A stretch of DNA of 64,000 bases, taken from positions 919,502 to 983,501 of the forward strand of contig NZ_SJPM01000001.1 of the NCBI RefSeq assembly GCF_007859915.1, given 5' to 3'. Source of the stretch: Neorhodopirellula pilleata. GTDB lineage: Bacteria; Planctomycetota; Planctomycetia; Pirellulales; Pirellulaceae. A program made the position numbers and the translations under genes. Under the pieces are notes generated by a model, which was not told where the DNA came from, did not search any database, and saw nothing but the letters and a program-made list of their open reading frames with translations. Positions 18,113-28,099 of this stretch are shown here, one piece after another. Every line of letters starts with the position of its first letter. The stretch's first letter is position 1.

Positions 18113-18206
18113 CCTATCCGAAAAGGGGTCTGACCCTCTCCGGCTACACCTGAAAAGTGACGACTATCGACTCGCCTCCAAAGGGTCAGACCCCTTTTCG
18201 GATAGG
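18113..18206. repeat. Long perfect inverted repeat (REP-like) between sdaA and the aldolase gene
   Basis: Arms of 25 bp at 18113-18137 and 18182-18206 (containing AAAAGGGGTCTGACCC and its complement) are perfect inverted copies with a 44-base loop. A degenerate half copy occurs near 38742-38760 (GATCAGACACCTTTTCG). The hairpin could limit read-through between two genes. Confidence 0.8.
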
Positions 18207-18223
18207 CTTGAAAAAAGGAAACC

Positions 18224-19276
18224 ATGTTCTTTGCGAGTGACAATTGGTCCGGCGCGGCCGACGAAGTGATGCAATCGCTGACGCGTCATGCGAGCGGTTT
18301 TGCACCGGCGTACGGGACCAGCGACTTGGACTTGAGTTTGGAACGGCGATTCAACGAACTATTCGAACGAGAAGTCGCTGTTTTCTTCGTCGGCACCGGA
18401 ACGGCGGCCAATTCGCTAGCACTGTCAGCGGTCAACCGGCCCGGCGGTTTTGTGTTGTGTCATCGCGAATCGCATCTGATCCAAGACGAGGCGGGAGCAC
18501 CCGAGTTCTTCACCAGCGGTGCCCGCTTGTCGCCGCTCGACGGCCCGTTGGGAAAGATCAATCCGGCGGAACTGGCCAGAGTGCTTGATCGTTTCGATCC
18601 GACGTTCGTTCACCGTGGACAACCGATGGCGGTGTCTTTGACTCAATCGACCGAGGTCGGTTCGTTGTACTCGCTCGACGAGATCGCCGAGCTTGCTTCG
18701 CTGGCCAAGAACGCAGGACTGCCCGTTCACATGGACGGTGCCCGGTTCGCCAACGCGTTGGTCAGTTTGGGCGTTTCACCAGCCGACATGACATGGAAAG
18801 CGGGCGTGGATGTGTTGTCGTTCGGTGGCACCAAGAACGGTTGTTGGTGCGCCGAAGCGGTTGTGTTCTTTGATCCCGCGCGGGCGAAGCAACTACCATA
18901 CATCCGCAAGCGAGCGGCACAGTTGTTCTCCAAAACAAGATTCATTGCTGCGCAGTTCCATGCTTATTTGGATGATGACCTGTGGCTGCGATTGGCGACC
19001 CATGCGAACACGATGGCAGCTCACCTGGAGGCTGGTATTGTCGATCGTCCGAACATGCAATTGGCTTGGCCACGCCAAGCTAATGAGTTGTTCGTTCAAA
19101 TGGCAAAGAGTGAAGCAAAACGTTTGAGCGACGCGGGTGTGAAGTTCTACGCATGGCCGATCCCGGCGGATTATGAAGGTCGTCTGCCGGACGGGTACGG
19201 TCTGTATCGCTTCGTCACGTCGTTTGCAACGACCCAAGCGGAGATCGACCAATTGGTCGGACTGATTGAATCGTAA
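18224..19276 (+). CDS. Threonine aldolase / beta-eliminating lyase family PLP enzyme
   Basis: About 350 residues; fold type I PLP enzyme expected to cleave beta-hydroxy amino acids such as L-threonine to glycine and acetaldehyde. The start MFFASDNWSGAADEVM, the GTGTAANSLAL cofactor-phosphate loop, the AGAPEFFTSGA loop, the Asp/Arg pair in HMDGARFANAL, and the PLP lysine K204 in SFGGTKNG are all characteristic. ATG 18224 is preceded by AAAAAGGAAACC, a good ribosome site. The stop codon lies in the first bases of a palindromic element. Placement after serine dehydratase suggests a small amino-acid catabolism locus. Confidence 0.88.
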   Translation: MFFASDNWSGAADEVMQSLTRHASGFAPAYGTSDLDLSLERRFNELFEREVAVFFVGTGTAANSLALSAVNRPGGFVLCHRESHLIQDEAGAPEFFTSGARLSPLDGPLGKINPAELARVLDRFDPTFVHRGQPMAVSLTQSTEVGSLYSLDEIAELASLAKNAGLPVHMDGARFANALVSLGVSPADMTWKAGVDVLSFGGTKNGCWCAEAVVFFDPARAKQLPYIRKRAAQLFSKTRFIAAQFHAYLDDDLWLRLATHANTMAAHLEAGIVDRPNMQLAWPRQANELFVQMAKSEAKRLSDAGVKFYAWPIPADYEGRLPDGYGLYRFVTSFATTQAEIDQLVGLIES

Positions 19277-19594
19277 CCCGAAGCGTGAGCGAGGGATAAT
19301 TGATATTGAATCATCCCTCGCTTACGCAGCTCTTTATCCTACACATCTTTTTGACCCCCACGAGCTCGTCTCGTGGGTGAATAAGGTTTGCAAGCTACAC
19401 ACCGACGCCCTCCCAATCTTACGAGTTTAACTTGTGCTCGCCGCTTCCAGCGGCGAGCACAAGTTAAACTCGGAAGATTGGGAAAACTGCTGCTTGTGTC
19501 TAGCTTGCCAACCTCGGCTTCCTGCCAGGCGAGCTGGCAGGGGAGCAATATATGAGGACTTGTGGGGCATAAAAAGCTTACGCAGCGGGTTACG
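19272..19594. repeat. REP-like long hairpin, copy 2, interrupted by another element
   Basis: The left part (19272-19330) matches the hairpin at 16260-16326 in arm and loop. The right arm breaks off after GCTTACGCAGC (19320-19330) and resumes with the same 11 bases at 19576-19586, followed by GGGTTACG. The 245 bp between are a copy of the element found at 5320-5468. Confidence 0.8.
19331..19575. mobile_element. Palindromic MITE-like element, copy 2, with 11-bp direct repeats
   Basis: Flanked by direct copies of GCTTACGCAGC, as expected for a target duplication. The ends TCTTTATCC.ACACATC and the complement of GGGGCATAAAAA are imperfect inverted repeats. Internal hairpins are CCCACGAG/CTCGTGGG and CTGCCAG/CTGGCAG, as in copy 1. 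This copy also has a long central palindrome (19413-19481; arms with GAGTTTAACTTGTGCTCG) that is absent from copy 1. It encodes no protein, so a transposase would act in trans. Confidence 0.7.
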
Positions 19595-19614
19595 ATGCAG
19601 ACAACAAGAACACG

Positions 19615-21240
19615 TCAATAGACGTCGCGATGGTATCGCCCGTCCTTGGTCAGTTCCTTGAGGTACGCGGCGGCTTCCTCGTCGCTTAATCCGCCCTGCT
19701 CGGCGATCACGTCCTGCAGCGCGCGATCAACGTCTTTGGCCATTCGTGTTGCGTCCCCGCAAACGTAGAACACACCTCCTTCGCACAGCCATTGCCAAAG
19801 TTCGGCGGCGTTCTCTCTCATGCGATCTTGCACGTATACTTTCACATCACCGTCGCGGCTGAACGCGGTATCGAATCGTGTCAACAAGCCTTCGGATTGA
19901 TAGTGTTTCAGTTCCTCTTCATAAAGAAAATCGAACGCTTCGTGCTGGTCGCCGAAAAACAACCAATTCTTCCCGTGAGCTTGGGTCGCGGCGCGTTCTT
20001 GTAGGAAAGCGATGAAGGGCGCGATTCCGGTTCCGGGGCCGACCATGATCATGGGCGTCTGCGGGTCGGCCGGAACGGTAAAACCGGCATGGTTGGGTTG
20101 AATGAACACGCGGATCGTTTCGCCACACGCGATACGATCGGCGAGCATCGTGCTGGCGACGCCTTTGCGGACACGTCCCTCGCGTTCATAGACGACTTTC
20201 CCGACGGTTAGATGCACTTGATTGCCGACTTGTTTCATACTGCTGGCGATCGAATAGAGCCGTGGGTTAAGTGGCTCAAGGGTCTCGATCACTTCGGTCG
20301 CTGTAACGGTCGCACCACGAGCGACTTCGAAAACATCGAGCACGTCGAAACCATCTGGGACTCCTTCGTCGAGCATCGTTTGCAGTGTGGCCTTGGCGAC
20401 GTCGTCGGAGATGCGTTGCATCAGTAGTTCGATCAACTCATCGGAGGGATCCTTCAAACAGCAGTCTTCGCACAACGCCTGCAGTAGTGGCTTGTCGTTG
20501 CCGGCCGGCGTTGTCACCTTGACTTGTGAATCGGCGGCCATCGCATCGATCAGCTTCGCGGCCAGATCACCACAATTGGACGGATAGATGCCCAGTGCAT
20601 CGCCGACTTGGTAGTTCAATCCGGAACCAGATAGATCGATCACGACGTGACGAGTGTCTTTGGCGGATCCCTCCTGATTGAGCTTACGTGATTCGATGAG
20701 TTTGGCGGTGAACGGGTTTTGCCGAGACCACTGGGCCGCTTTTCCGTTGGTGGCCGCCCCACTTGTTGGCATGCCGTTGGTTGCCTTGCCGTTGGCTGAT
20801 CCGTTGGAAGCCGTGCCGTCCTCGGATGCCTCCGCAAGAATCTTCTTGATCATCTGCTTGGTTTCTTTGCCACCAGGGCTGCACAGAGTCAAGTTCTTTT
20901 CATCGCCGTTGGCGATCGCTTCGCTGTAACTTTCGCAGAGGTAGCCGCATGATCCACAATCAAGCTGGGCCATCGCCGCCATCAGCTTGCGTTTGATGGG
21001 TCGACCCTCGGCGAGTTCCATGCGATCGACGATAGGTAACGACGCATCATGCCACGGAAAGTCTTCCTCTTCTTGCTTCTCTTGCTGAGCGGTATCGACC
21101 TCGCCTACGGCAGTCATCCCGATCGCCAATGCGGTGGAAGGATCTCCGGATTGCATTCCGGTCAGGCCGGCAAAGAATCCGTTCAGCCAGGCGCGTTGTT
21201 CGTCATTGAATGGGGCCGTTTCGGGCAGGAAGCTCGTCAT
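19615..21240 (-). CDS. NADPH flavoprotein reductase with N-terminal Fe-S module
   Basis: About 541 residues. Residues of about 85-150 hold LDCGSCGYLCESYSEAI ... LTLCSPGG, matching the four-cysteine Fe-S domain seen in corrinoid and electron-transfer proteins. A Gly/Asn-rich linker (NGSANGKATNGMPTSG) follows. The rest is the FAD/NADP part of CysJ/cytochrome P450 reductase: RLYSIASSM for FAD, GVASTMLAD, MIMVGPGTGIAPFIAFLQER for nicotinamide, FYVCGDATRMAKDVD and a C-terminal aromatic (RYHRDVY). The usual FMN flavodoxin domain is missing, so the Fe-S cluster probably takes its place. It begins 4 bp after the nitrite reductase stop and closes the nitrate operon; its likely partner is the nitrite or nitrate reductase. 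Sulfite reductase is an alternative partner. Confidence 0.8.
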   Translation of the reverse strand: MTSFLPETAPFNDEQRAWLNGFFAGLTGMQSGDPSTALAIGMTAVGEVDTAQQEKQEEEDFPWHDASLPIVDRMELAEGRPIKRKLMAAMAQLDCGSCGYLCESYSEAIANGDEKNLTLCSPGGKETKQMIKKILAEASEDGTASNGSANGKATNGMPTSGAATNGKAAQWSRQNPFTAKLIESRKLNQEGSAKDTRHVVIDLSGSGLNYQVGDALGIYPSNCGDLAAKLIDAMAADSQVKVTTPAGNDKPLLQALCEDCCLKDPSDELIELLMQRISDDVAKATLQTMLDEGVPDGFDVLDVFEVARGATVTATEVIETLEPLNPRLYSIASSMKQVGNQVHLTVGKVVYEREGRVRKGVASTMLADRIACGETIRVFIQPNHAGFTVPADPQTPMIMVGPGTGIAPFIAFLQERAATQAHGKNWLFFGDQHEAFDFLYEEELKHYQSEGLLTRFDTAFSRDGDVKVYVQDRMRENAAELWQWLCEGGVFYVCGDATRMAKDVDRALQDVIAEQGGLSDEEAAAYLKELTKDGRYHRDVY

Positions 21241-21244
21241 GGGA

Positions 21245-23080
21245 CTATTGCAATTGTTTAGAAAGGGTCAATTCACGGAGTTGTTCGTCGCTCTGTCGTC
21301 GCGCGAATTCGACGAACGCTTCGCCATCGTGGCGATGTTCGAGATATCCGCCGACAAGGCCGACAATCAGCGGCGAGAGTTGTTCAAACGGCACGGATTG
21401 CAGCAACGGTCGGGCGATTCCTTGACGTTCGCCCCATCCACCACCAACGACGACGTGGTAGCCGTCGACCATGTCATCGCCCTGTTCGACTTGGCAGGCG
21501 ATCAGTCCGATGTCACCGATGTAATGTTGAGCGCAACTGTGGTGACAACCGGTTAAGTGAATGTTGATCGGAACGTCAATCTCGAGTTGGGATTCCAAAT
21601 CGGCGGCCAAGGCGATCGCGTTGGCCTTCGTATCGGCTCCGGCGAATTTGCATCCGGCGCTGCCGGTGCAGGCAACCAAACCTGCTCGAAACGAGCTGGC
21701 CTCGTATTCGAGTCCGCACGCTAGGATCGCTTGTTGTACATCAGGAATGTCGGCCTCTCGGATTCCAGGAAGAATCAGATTCTGCCACACGGTCCATCGA
21801 ATCTCGCCGCTGCCGAACTCGTCGGCGATCCGAGCAAGCGAGCGAGCCTGATCGCTCGTCATGCGACCGACCGGTAAGACAACGCCGACGTACCAACGGT
21901 CGGACTGTTTTTGACGATGGAACCCGACGTGAGCGAATCGATCTTCGTTGTCGACGATCGTGACGCGTTCTGCGTCGACGCGTCGCAGCGTTTGGCCGTG
22001 TTCCACTTCCACCGCGTCGATGAACTTTTCAAATCCCCATGCGTCGAGTACGTACTTTAATCGGGCTTTTTTGCGGTCCGTGCGATCGCCGTTCTTGACG
22101 AACACACGCACGATCGCCCCGGCGACTTCGACGCATTCGTCGGAACGCAACAGCACGCCGGTATCTCGGGCGAAGTCTTGGTGCCCGGTGATCCCGCCGA
22201 GCGTTAATTGGAAGTAGACACCTTCAGGTAAACTTTCATCCGCATTGGTAGATTCAATGCGAACGGCCTTGAATCCGATATCGTTGGTGTCTTCTAACGA
22301 TGCGATCCGTCCCCCACCGTCGAAAGCGATGTTGAACTTGCGAGGCAAGCCGTACATCTCGCGATGGTTGAGAATGTAATGGTGCATCCGCTTGGCTAGC
22401 GGGATCGTTTCGATTAACTCGTCTGGATCGATGCCGGACAAACAACTTGCCGTGCAATTGCGAATGTTGTCGCCGCCTGAACCGAGCGAGATCAAATCGA
22501 GTTCGCGGATACCGTAGAGCATGTTGGCGGCTTGATCGGCGGGGATCTCGCGGAACTGCAGGTTGGCTCGCGTGGTCACGTCAATGTATCCGCCGGCGCT
22601 TTGATCGGCCAAATCGGCCAAACCGTTAAGTTGCCACGCCTGTGAGATGCCTCCGGGGATTCGCAGTCGCATCATGAACGAATCTTGCGCCGGCGCGACG
22701 TGAAAGAGTCCATGAAATTTCGTCAAGAACACATCGGTGCCCTTGGGAAATTCGCTCGCTCGCGAACGTGCGATGATTTCGTCCCACATGTCCAGTGGGT
22801 TCTTGTCCTGTTTGGCGATTTCTTCTTTGCAAAGTTTCTTGCCCTGAGCAATCGTGTCGGCTTGAGCCAGCAAAGCGATTCGTTCGGGTCCCACAGGCAG
22901 GGCATTCCCATCGACGGTGGTCAAGCCCTTGCCGAGTTGAATTTGGGTTCCGCTCGCGTCGTTCCGTGCGCTATTGGCCAAGACCGGCAATCCCGCGACC
23001 GCGCGAGCCACGTCGGCACCGAACGTGAATCCGCTGAGGTATTGCTTCTGTTCTTCGGTGAAAGCTTGTTGGTCAGACAT
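21245..23080 (-). CDS. nirA: Ferredoxin-type assimilatory nitrite reductase (siroheme)
   Basis: Six-electron reduction of nitrite to ammonium. About 611 residues. Two ferrodoxin-like halves are visible; substrate-binding Arg residues lie in [10 protein letters not shown] and [13 protein letters not shown], and the siroheme/4Fe-4S cysteines in [10 protein letters not shown] and [14 protein letters not shown] (C-x5-C ... C-x3-C). [17 protein letters not shown] is also typical. An extra 80-90 N-terminal residues ([16 protein letters not shown]) precede the conserved core; a similar FLAGF-like opening (DEQRAWLNGFFAGL) appears in the next gene's product. The start MSDQQAF at 23080 is preferred to the longer frame (23155) because it gives an 8-bp overlap with the nitrate reductase gene. 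Confidence 0.9.
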   Translation of the reverse strand: MSDQQAFTEEQKQYLSGFTFGADVARAVAGLPVLANSARNDASGTQIQLGKGLTTVDGNALPVGPERIALLAQADTIAQGKKLCKEEIAKQDKNPLDMWDEIIARSRASEFPKGTDVFLTKFHGLFHVAPAQDSFMMRLRIPGGISQAWQLNGLADLADQSAGGYIDVTTRANLQFREIPADQAANMLYGIRELDLISLGSGGDNIRNCTASCLSGIDPDELIETIPLAKRMHHYILNHREMYGLPRKFNIAFDGGGRIASLEDTNDIGFKAVRIESTNADESLPEGVYFQLTLGGITGHQDFARDTGVLLRSDECVEVAGAIVRVFVKNGDRTDRKKARLKYVLDAWGFEKFIDAVEVEHGQTLRRVDAERVTIVDNEDRFAHVGFHRQKQSDRWYVGVVLPVGRMTSDQARSLARIADEFGSGEIRWTVWQNLILPGIREADIPDVQQAILACGLEYEASSFRAGLVACTGSAGCKFAGADTKANAIALAADLESQLEIDVPINIHLTGCHHSCAQHYIGDIGLIACQVEQGDDMVDGYHVVVGGGWGERQGIARPLLQSVPFEQLSPLIVGLVGGYLEHRHDGEAFVEFARRQSDEQLRELTLSKQLQ

Positions 23081-25346
23081 GAGATCGTATGGGTTGAGAT
23101 CGTTTCGCGGATCGTGTGATCCGTACGGCGCAGTCCTTGTAACTTGGCTGGCCACTGTGGGGATCGAAGTGCGACAGCGTGATTTGGTTGGTAATCTCGT
23201 AGTGCATCGGCATGAACGCTTGACCGCGTCGGACGGTCGCCGTCACGTTCGCGTTTGCTTGAATTCGTCCTCGTCGAGATTCGATGATGACGAGGTCTCC
23301 GTGATCGATTTCCCACTGGTCGGCATCGACCGGGTTGATCTCGATGTAGGCTTCTTGTGGGTACAACATTTTCAACACGGGGCTTTGTCGCGTTCGTGTT
23401 TGCGTGTGCCACTGGCTGACCGTCCCGCGACCGGTGAGCAACATGACCGGATACTCGGAGGAAGTCGGCTCGGGCATCGGCGTAATGTCATCAACGATCA
23501 AGCGAGCCTTCCCGTCGTCATGAAAGAACCGCCCGTCCGCGAAAAGACGACGTTGCTGGGGTGGCCGGGACGTTGCTTGTGCATCGTGTTCGGTCCAGGG
23601 CCATTGGATGCCACCGCATTGATCGATCTCCGCGTAACCATCAATGCCAGTGATGTCACAAGGTTGGTCTCGGCTAGCTCGTTGCATGATGCGAAAGACC
23701 GCCTCGGGATCCGTCCACTCTGCGAACTGTTCGGCGGCGCCCCAGTAGTGTGCGATGCCTTTGAGGATCTGGAAATCAGCGAGAGCTTGACCGGGCGCAC
23801 GACGAACTTTTTTGAGCAAACCATAGCGTCGCTCGCTATTGATGAAAGTGCCTTCTTTTTCACCCCACCCAGCCGAAGGGAGCACGAGATCGGCCAGTCG
23901 TGCCGTCTCGGTCGTGTGATACATATCCTGGACAGCGAGAAAGTCGAGTTTCCCCAACAAGCTGCAAACATCCGATTGATCGATCCAGCTATGGGCCGGG
24001 TTGGTCGCGATTACCCACAAGGCTTTGATCTCGCCTCGACGCACGCCCTCGATGATTCGATCGTACTTCCAACTGCCCTGGGACGGGATGCAATCGACGT
24101 CCATGTTGAGGGCTTCGGCGACTTTGATCCGGTCGGCTTCGCTTTCAAAACGGTGATGTCCGAATAGGTTGGTCGTGCTGCTCCACAACCTCGATCCCAT
24201 CGCGTTGCACTGGCCCGTGATGCTGTTGGCACCCGTGCCGGGTTTTCCAATGTTGCCGGTGATCAAAGCGATATTGATGATCGCTTGTGCGGTCCGAGTT
24301 CCTTCGTAGCTTTGGTTGACGCCCATCGTCCACCATAACGAAACCGCCTTGCCCGTCCCGATCGATCGTGCGGCCCGAACAATCGACTCTTCACTGACTC
24401 CGCACGACTTTGACACGGTGCCCAGATCGAACTTGGCAACATGTTCTCGCAGTTCGTCAAATCCCCTCGTGTGGCTGTGAACAAACTCGTGGTCGACGTG
24501 ATCATTTTCGATCAACCAATTTGTGATCGCATAAAGTAGGGCGAGGTCACTTTTGGGACGAAGCTGCAGATGCTGAGTCGATGCCATCGCCGTTTCGGTA
24601 CGACGCGGATCAATGACGATAATCTCAGGGTTATTTCGGTTCCGCAGAACACGTTCCCACATGATCGGATGACCGATGCAAGGATTCGCACCGATGAACA
24701 CGAGGCAATCGCTCTGTTCAAAGTCATCGTAGGTAAACGGCGGGGCGTCGAAACCGAATGATTCTTTGTAGGCAGACACCGCCGTCGCCATGCACTGGCG
24801 AGTGTTGCCGTCCCCGTGACGAATGCCCATGGCAAAGCGGGCGAGAGCGCCCAAGAACGCCATCTCTTCACATGGGATCTGTCCGGTTGAAAGGAAAGCG
24901 ACCGAATCCGGGCCGTGCTTGGCTTGCACGTCTCGCACTTTTTGGACGAATGTTTCGAAGGCGAGTTCCCATGAGATCGGCTGTAGTTTTCCACCCGAAT
25001 CTCGCAACAAAGGTGTGGTGGCCCGTTCGTCGGAATCTAAGACACGAAGGGCTTCCCATCCTTTCGGACACGCCATTCCCAAGTTCACCGGATAGTTTGT
25101 TTCCGGCGTCAACCCGATCGCTTCGCCGTCCTTGATATGCAATCGCAAACCACAACCGGTCGAACAGTATCCACACGTTGCCGTGGTGGTGGTGTCCGCA
25201 GCGAGTGAATCATGCGTCATGCCGAGACCGTGTTGGCCCGGCTTCAACAAGAGCTCCCGCGTCATCGTGCCATCACGACGTTGCAAGATTGGTGGCAATG
25301 GAAGGATCGATACGGGTTTTGTCCCGGTTGATTGGCCAATGCTCAT
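23073..25346 (-). CDS. nasA: Assimilatory nitrate reductase catalytic subunit (Mo-bisMGD)
   Basis: Reduces nitrate to nitrite. About 757 residues. The N-terminal 4Fe-4S site is [10 protein letters not shown] ... [10 protein letters not shown]; next come the molybdopterin domains with [59 protein letters not shown], and the C-terminal MGD-binding barrel ([34 protein letters not shown]). The length fits NasA/NarB without the extra C-terminal BFD Fe-S domain. ATG 25346 overlaps the stop of the upstream DmsBC-like gene by ATGA, so the frame's long upstream extension is discarded. This coupling suggests the two products act as one complex. Confidence 0.92.
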   Translation of the reverse strand: MSIGQSTGTKPVSILPLPPILQRRDGTMTRELLLKPGQHGLGMTHDSLAADTTTTATCGYCSTGCGLRLHIKDGEAIGLTPETNYPVNLGMACPKGWEALRVLDSDERATTPLLRDSGGKLQPISWELAFETFVQKVRDVQAKHGPDSVAFLSTGQIPCEEMAFLGALARFAMGIRHGDGNTRQCMATAVSAYKESFGFDAPPFTYDDFEQSDCLVFIGANPCIGHPIMWERVLRNRNNPEIIVIDPRRTETAMASTQHLQLRPKSDLALLYAITNWLIENDHVDHEFVHSHTRGFDELREHVAKFDLGTVSKSCGVSEESIVRAARSIGTGKAVSLWWTMGVNQSYEGTRTAQAIINIALITGNIGKPGTGANSITGQCNAMGSRLWSSTTNLFGHHRFESEADRIKVAEALNMDVDCIPSQGSWKYDRIIEGVRRGEIKALWVIATNPAHSWIDQSDVCSLLGKLDFLAVQDMYHTTETARLADLVLPSAGWGEKEGTFINSERRYGLLKKVRRAPGQALADFQILKGIAHYWGAAEQFAEWTDPEAVFRIMQRASRDQPCDITGIDGYAEIDQCGGIQWPWTEHDAQATSRPPQQRRLFADGRFFHDDGKARLIVDDITPMPEPTSSEYPVMLLTGRGTVSQWHTQTRTRQSPVLKMLYPQEAYIEINPVDADQWEIDHGDLVIIESRRGRIQANANVTATVRRGQAFMPMHYEITNQITLSHFDPHSGQPSYKDCAVRITRSAKRSQPIRSHV

Positions 25347-27154
25347 CGAAGTGTCCCCGGCATGCGATCGTACACCACGCTCATGAAGTACAGCAGACGT
25401 TCGAGCGACTCGGCCGCCGTCATCGCGACGATAGCGAGGATCAAGGAAGTCCAACTGATCAGTTCGCTTTGAATCGTGATGCCTCCCATCGCCACGAGGC
25501 ACAACACGATCCCCGCCCAGCCGCTTGCCAGTCGCATCTTTCGCAGATGGTTCAAGTGCGTGGTGGCAAGTCGATGACTGCGGACGTCCAATGGGTTGCT
25601 TAAGCCGTGGCCCTCGCTGCGAAGGTGAAAACTCATTTCCCACATCAACTTGGTCGCCCCGGCTAGGGCTGCCGATAAGATCATCAACATGATGACGCTA
25701 GTCGGTCCACCGCCAAATCGGATCGTTGCCGCCACCAACACCGCACCGACAACGACGCCGGTGCCAAAAAATCGCGGCAACGTTCGCGTCGCCCGCCAAA
25801 GTTTTCGCTTCGTCGCAATATAAATCATGGCACTGCTGTAGAGTCCGGCAACACCGAGCAGGACGGCGACGCCGAGCGAGGCTTTAGCGGCCCAGCCCGG
25901 AACGGTGATCCAAGTTGGAATTCGATCGAGGACCGCGTCGGGTGTATACGAGGCGATCACCGGCAACCACATCAACACGACCGCGACGCTCAACGCCCCG
26001 ACATATTTCCCCAAGATGACTGCTTCACGGCTGAGCCAAGAAGTCCTTAGTCCCAAAAACACCCGCCAAGCTCGTAGTGGCTGGCCAAGGTGCAAGGGAG
26101 CGATGTTCAATCCGACCAAGGCAATGATCAGCGATGCGGCGGCGGTGATGCGGACCGCATCGAGGGGCAACGACTCACCGGCGATCCACAAAACGGACGA
26201 CGCAACACGTTCCAACAAAATCATGCTGACTGAGATCTGCGTCGCAACGAGCATCGCGGCCAACGGCCAATGACTTTCCGCCACCGGATCGATCGACGCA
26301 TCCTGAGGGATCGCCTCCGCAATCGCCGAGCCGCGTTTGGTCTGATACCGAGTGGTTGGTCGAGTGATCGACGAAACCGGCGCGCCGGCCACCAAGCGAT
26401 CGCTGATTGCAAACGATTGGCCCGTCACGACCGTGCGGATCGAGATCGCTTCATTGGGACACGATTGAACACATGCCGGGGCTTCGCCAACACTGAGCCG
26501 TTGATGGCACATATCGCATTTACGAACGATTCCCAATCGCTTGCTGTACTTGGGAACTTCATAGGGACACATCATCGTGCAGTACTTGCAACCGATGCAC
26601 TGGTCATCGAGATGCCGAACGATGCCGGTGACGGGATCTTTGTCGTACGCCTTGACCGGGCATCCGTTCAAACAACCTGGATCTTCGCAGTGATGGCAGG
26701 CCGTGGTGACATGCTGAACGCCCGGTGCGATCGCGATCGGCAAGCCGTCTGTGACGTCTTCGCCGATCGTCAGCGTTCCGACTTTCCGCCACGATTCGGT
26801 TTCTTCGAGTCCATTAAGTGTGTGACAAGCCACAACGCAGGCTTTGCAACCGCTGCACGCATCGAGGTCGACTTCGAACGCGTATTGCTCGCCTTCGCGC
26901 GGCGGCGTCGCAGGCATCAATCGCCGATAATAAACCGCTTGATCGGGTTCTTGGCTGGCTTCATGGATTGACCGCTCGCCGAATGACTGATTCGCATCGT
27001 GAACACGTGAGAACGCTTCGACGGCCGTCAGTGAATGCTGCTCTTGCAACAACATTCCCACCAAATCAAAGCCTCGGTCATCGGAATCATCCAGCGGCAA
27101 ACGTGGGCTTACACGCTGCGTTGAAGTTCGTTCGATGGGAAGGACGCTGGACAA
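25343..27154 (-). CDS. Fused DmsB-like 4Fe-4S subunit and DmsC-like membrane anchor
   Basis: About 603 residues. A 90-residue leader is followed by a ferredoxin unit with four cysteine groups: [36 protein letters not shown], and CDMCHQRL ... CVQSCP, enough for four 4Fe-4S clusters as in DmsB. From about residue 290 the chain turns hydrophobic with about eight TM helices, as in DmsC/NrfD-type quinol anchors. In E. coli these are two proteins. Position inside the nitrate operon with an ATGA overlap to nasA implies electron transfer from the quinol pool to the nitrate reductase. TTG 27154 is the first start of the frame; later starts within the leader are possible. Confidence 0.85.
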   Translation of the reverse strand: MSSVLPIERTSTQRVSPRLPLDDSDDRGFDLVGMLLQEQHSLTAVEAFSRVHDANQSFGERSIHEASQEPDQAVYYRRLMPATPPREGEQYAFEVDLDACSGCKACVVACHTLNGLEETESWRKVGTLTIGEDVTDGLPIAIAPGVQHVTTACHHCEDPGCLNGCPVKAYDKDPVTGIVRHLDDQCIGCKYCTMMCPYEVPKYSKRLGIVRKCDMCHQRLSVGEAPACVQSCPNEAISIRTVVTGQSFAISDRLVAGAPVSSITRPTTRYQTKRGSAIAEAIPQDASIDPVAESHWPLAAMLVATQISVSMILLERVASSVLWIAGESLPLDAVRITAAASLIIALVGLNIAPLHLGQPLRAWRVFLGLRTSWLSREAVILGKYVGALSVAVVLMWLPVIASYTPDAVLDRIPTWITVPGWAAKASLGVAVLLGVAGLYSSAMIYIATKRKLWRATRTLPRFFGTGVVVGAVLVAATIRFGGGPTSVIMLMILSAALAGATKLMWEMSFHLRSEGHGLSNPLDVRSHRLATTHLNHLRKMRLASGWAGIVLCLVAMGGITIQSELISWTSLILAIVAMTAAESLERLLYFMSVVYDRMPGTLR

Positions 27155-27178
27155 GGGACGACAGACCGTAAAGGTTCT

Positions 27179-28099
27179 CTAAAACAACAACACCGCGAGG
27201 CTGGTCAACGTCACCCCGTCGAAAAATGGAATAACGAGTCCAGAGGTGGGGCCGGGCAACGCCAGACGCGGATCACGCCCGGCGAGTAGCTCGTTCGGAT
27301 CGTCGGTGACCATGGCGCGTTTTTCGGTGCGCATGCGAACGAAGGGTGCCGCATCGCAGTGGCAGACCGTTCCGATCGGCAAGGCGTAATCGTCACCGAG
27401 TTGATAGTAGGCCGACGAGGTCAATTCAAAGTCGTTCGAATCGGGAAGCACCGACCAAACTTCCATGCCGCGCGCGATCGGCGTGCTGACCGAACTGATC
27501 AAAACCGCCGCCGCATGAAACCGATCACCGGCGATCGGGATTCCGATCGCCGTTCGCAGCAAGTCCGCCGATGCTCCGGCGGCCCGTAAGAATCCGGTGT
27601 GATTGGCGAGGTCGTCGTGAATCACGGCGCAACGTCGGTCCCAAACTTGGCCCGGTAAACCGTTGCCCTTTTCGAAACGCACGAACGAACTGACGTTATG
27701 GAACCGTTCCATCGCGCCGTAGTAACCGTCTTTCAGGGCCACTTCTTCGTAGGGACCGATCGGCTCCCAAACCTCGAACACTCCGATCGGATCTTGAATC
27801 GTTTCGTCGCTCTTGCGTGACAACAACACGACGATCGAGACGATACGATTGTCACGATAAACGGGAATGGCGATTGCCGAGGCGGCATCCAACGGCAATT
27901 GCGACGTGGTGACTTCGGCCGTGCCGCTGGCGAGAGCTCGGTGGACGACAGGCAATACCTCACCGAAACGATTGTGCGCGAAATGACCATCCGCTTCGAC
28001 GTCAAAGACGGCAACGTCACTGAGGTAACAATTCGTAGGGATGGAGGAAGTCGTCAAGGAACTGGACCAGGAATCAATACGGTGAAGAGGTAAAATCAT
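27179..28099 (-). CDS. GAF-like protein of the nitrate operon, candidate sensor
   Basis: About 306 residues, soluble, with no DNA-binding or catalytic motif. At least two segments look like GAF domains: SAIAIPVYRDNRIVSIVVLL with a following EVWEP, and GNGLPGQVWDRRCAVIHDDL ... TAIGIPIAGDRFHAAAVLI; a third partial unit ends the protein (SGLVIPFFDGVTLTSLAVLLF). GLPG.VW and the final IP-x-L strand are usual GAF marks. The start overlaps the stop of the ABC ATPase gene (ATGA, 28099). A GAF protein, NreA, is the nitrate receptor of staphylococci; this product could sense nitrate or nitrite, but that is inference from context. Confidence 0.7.
   Translation of the reverse strand: MILPLHRIDSWSSSLTTSSIPTNCYLSDVAVFDVEADGHFAHNRFGEVLPVVHRALASGTAEVTTSQLPLDAASAIAIPVYRDNRIVSIVVLLSRKSDETIQDPIGVFEVWEPIGPYEEVALKDGYYGAMERFHNVSSFVRFEKGNGLPGQVWDRRCAVIHDDLANHTGFLRAAGASADLLRTAIGIPIAGDRFHAAAVLISSVSTPIARGMEVWSVLPDSNDFELTSSAYYQLGDDYALPIGTVCHCDAAPFVRMRTEKRAMVTDDPNELLAGRDPRLALPGPTSGLVIPFFDGVTLTSLAVLLF

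Noticed and set aside
22974..24167. 397-codon plus-strand frame opposite nirA and nasA
   Set aside because: Shadow of two well-identified enzymes on the minus strand; no motif or start signal.
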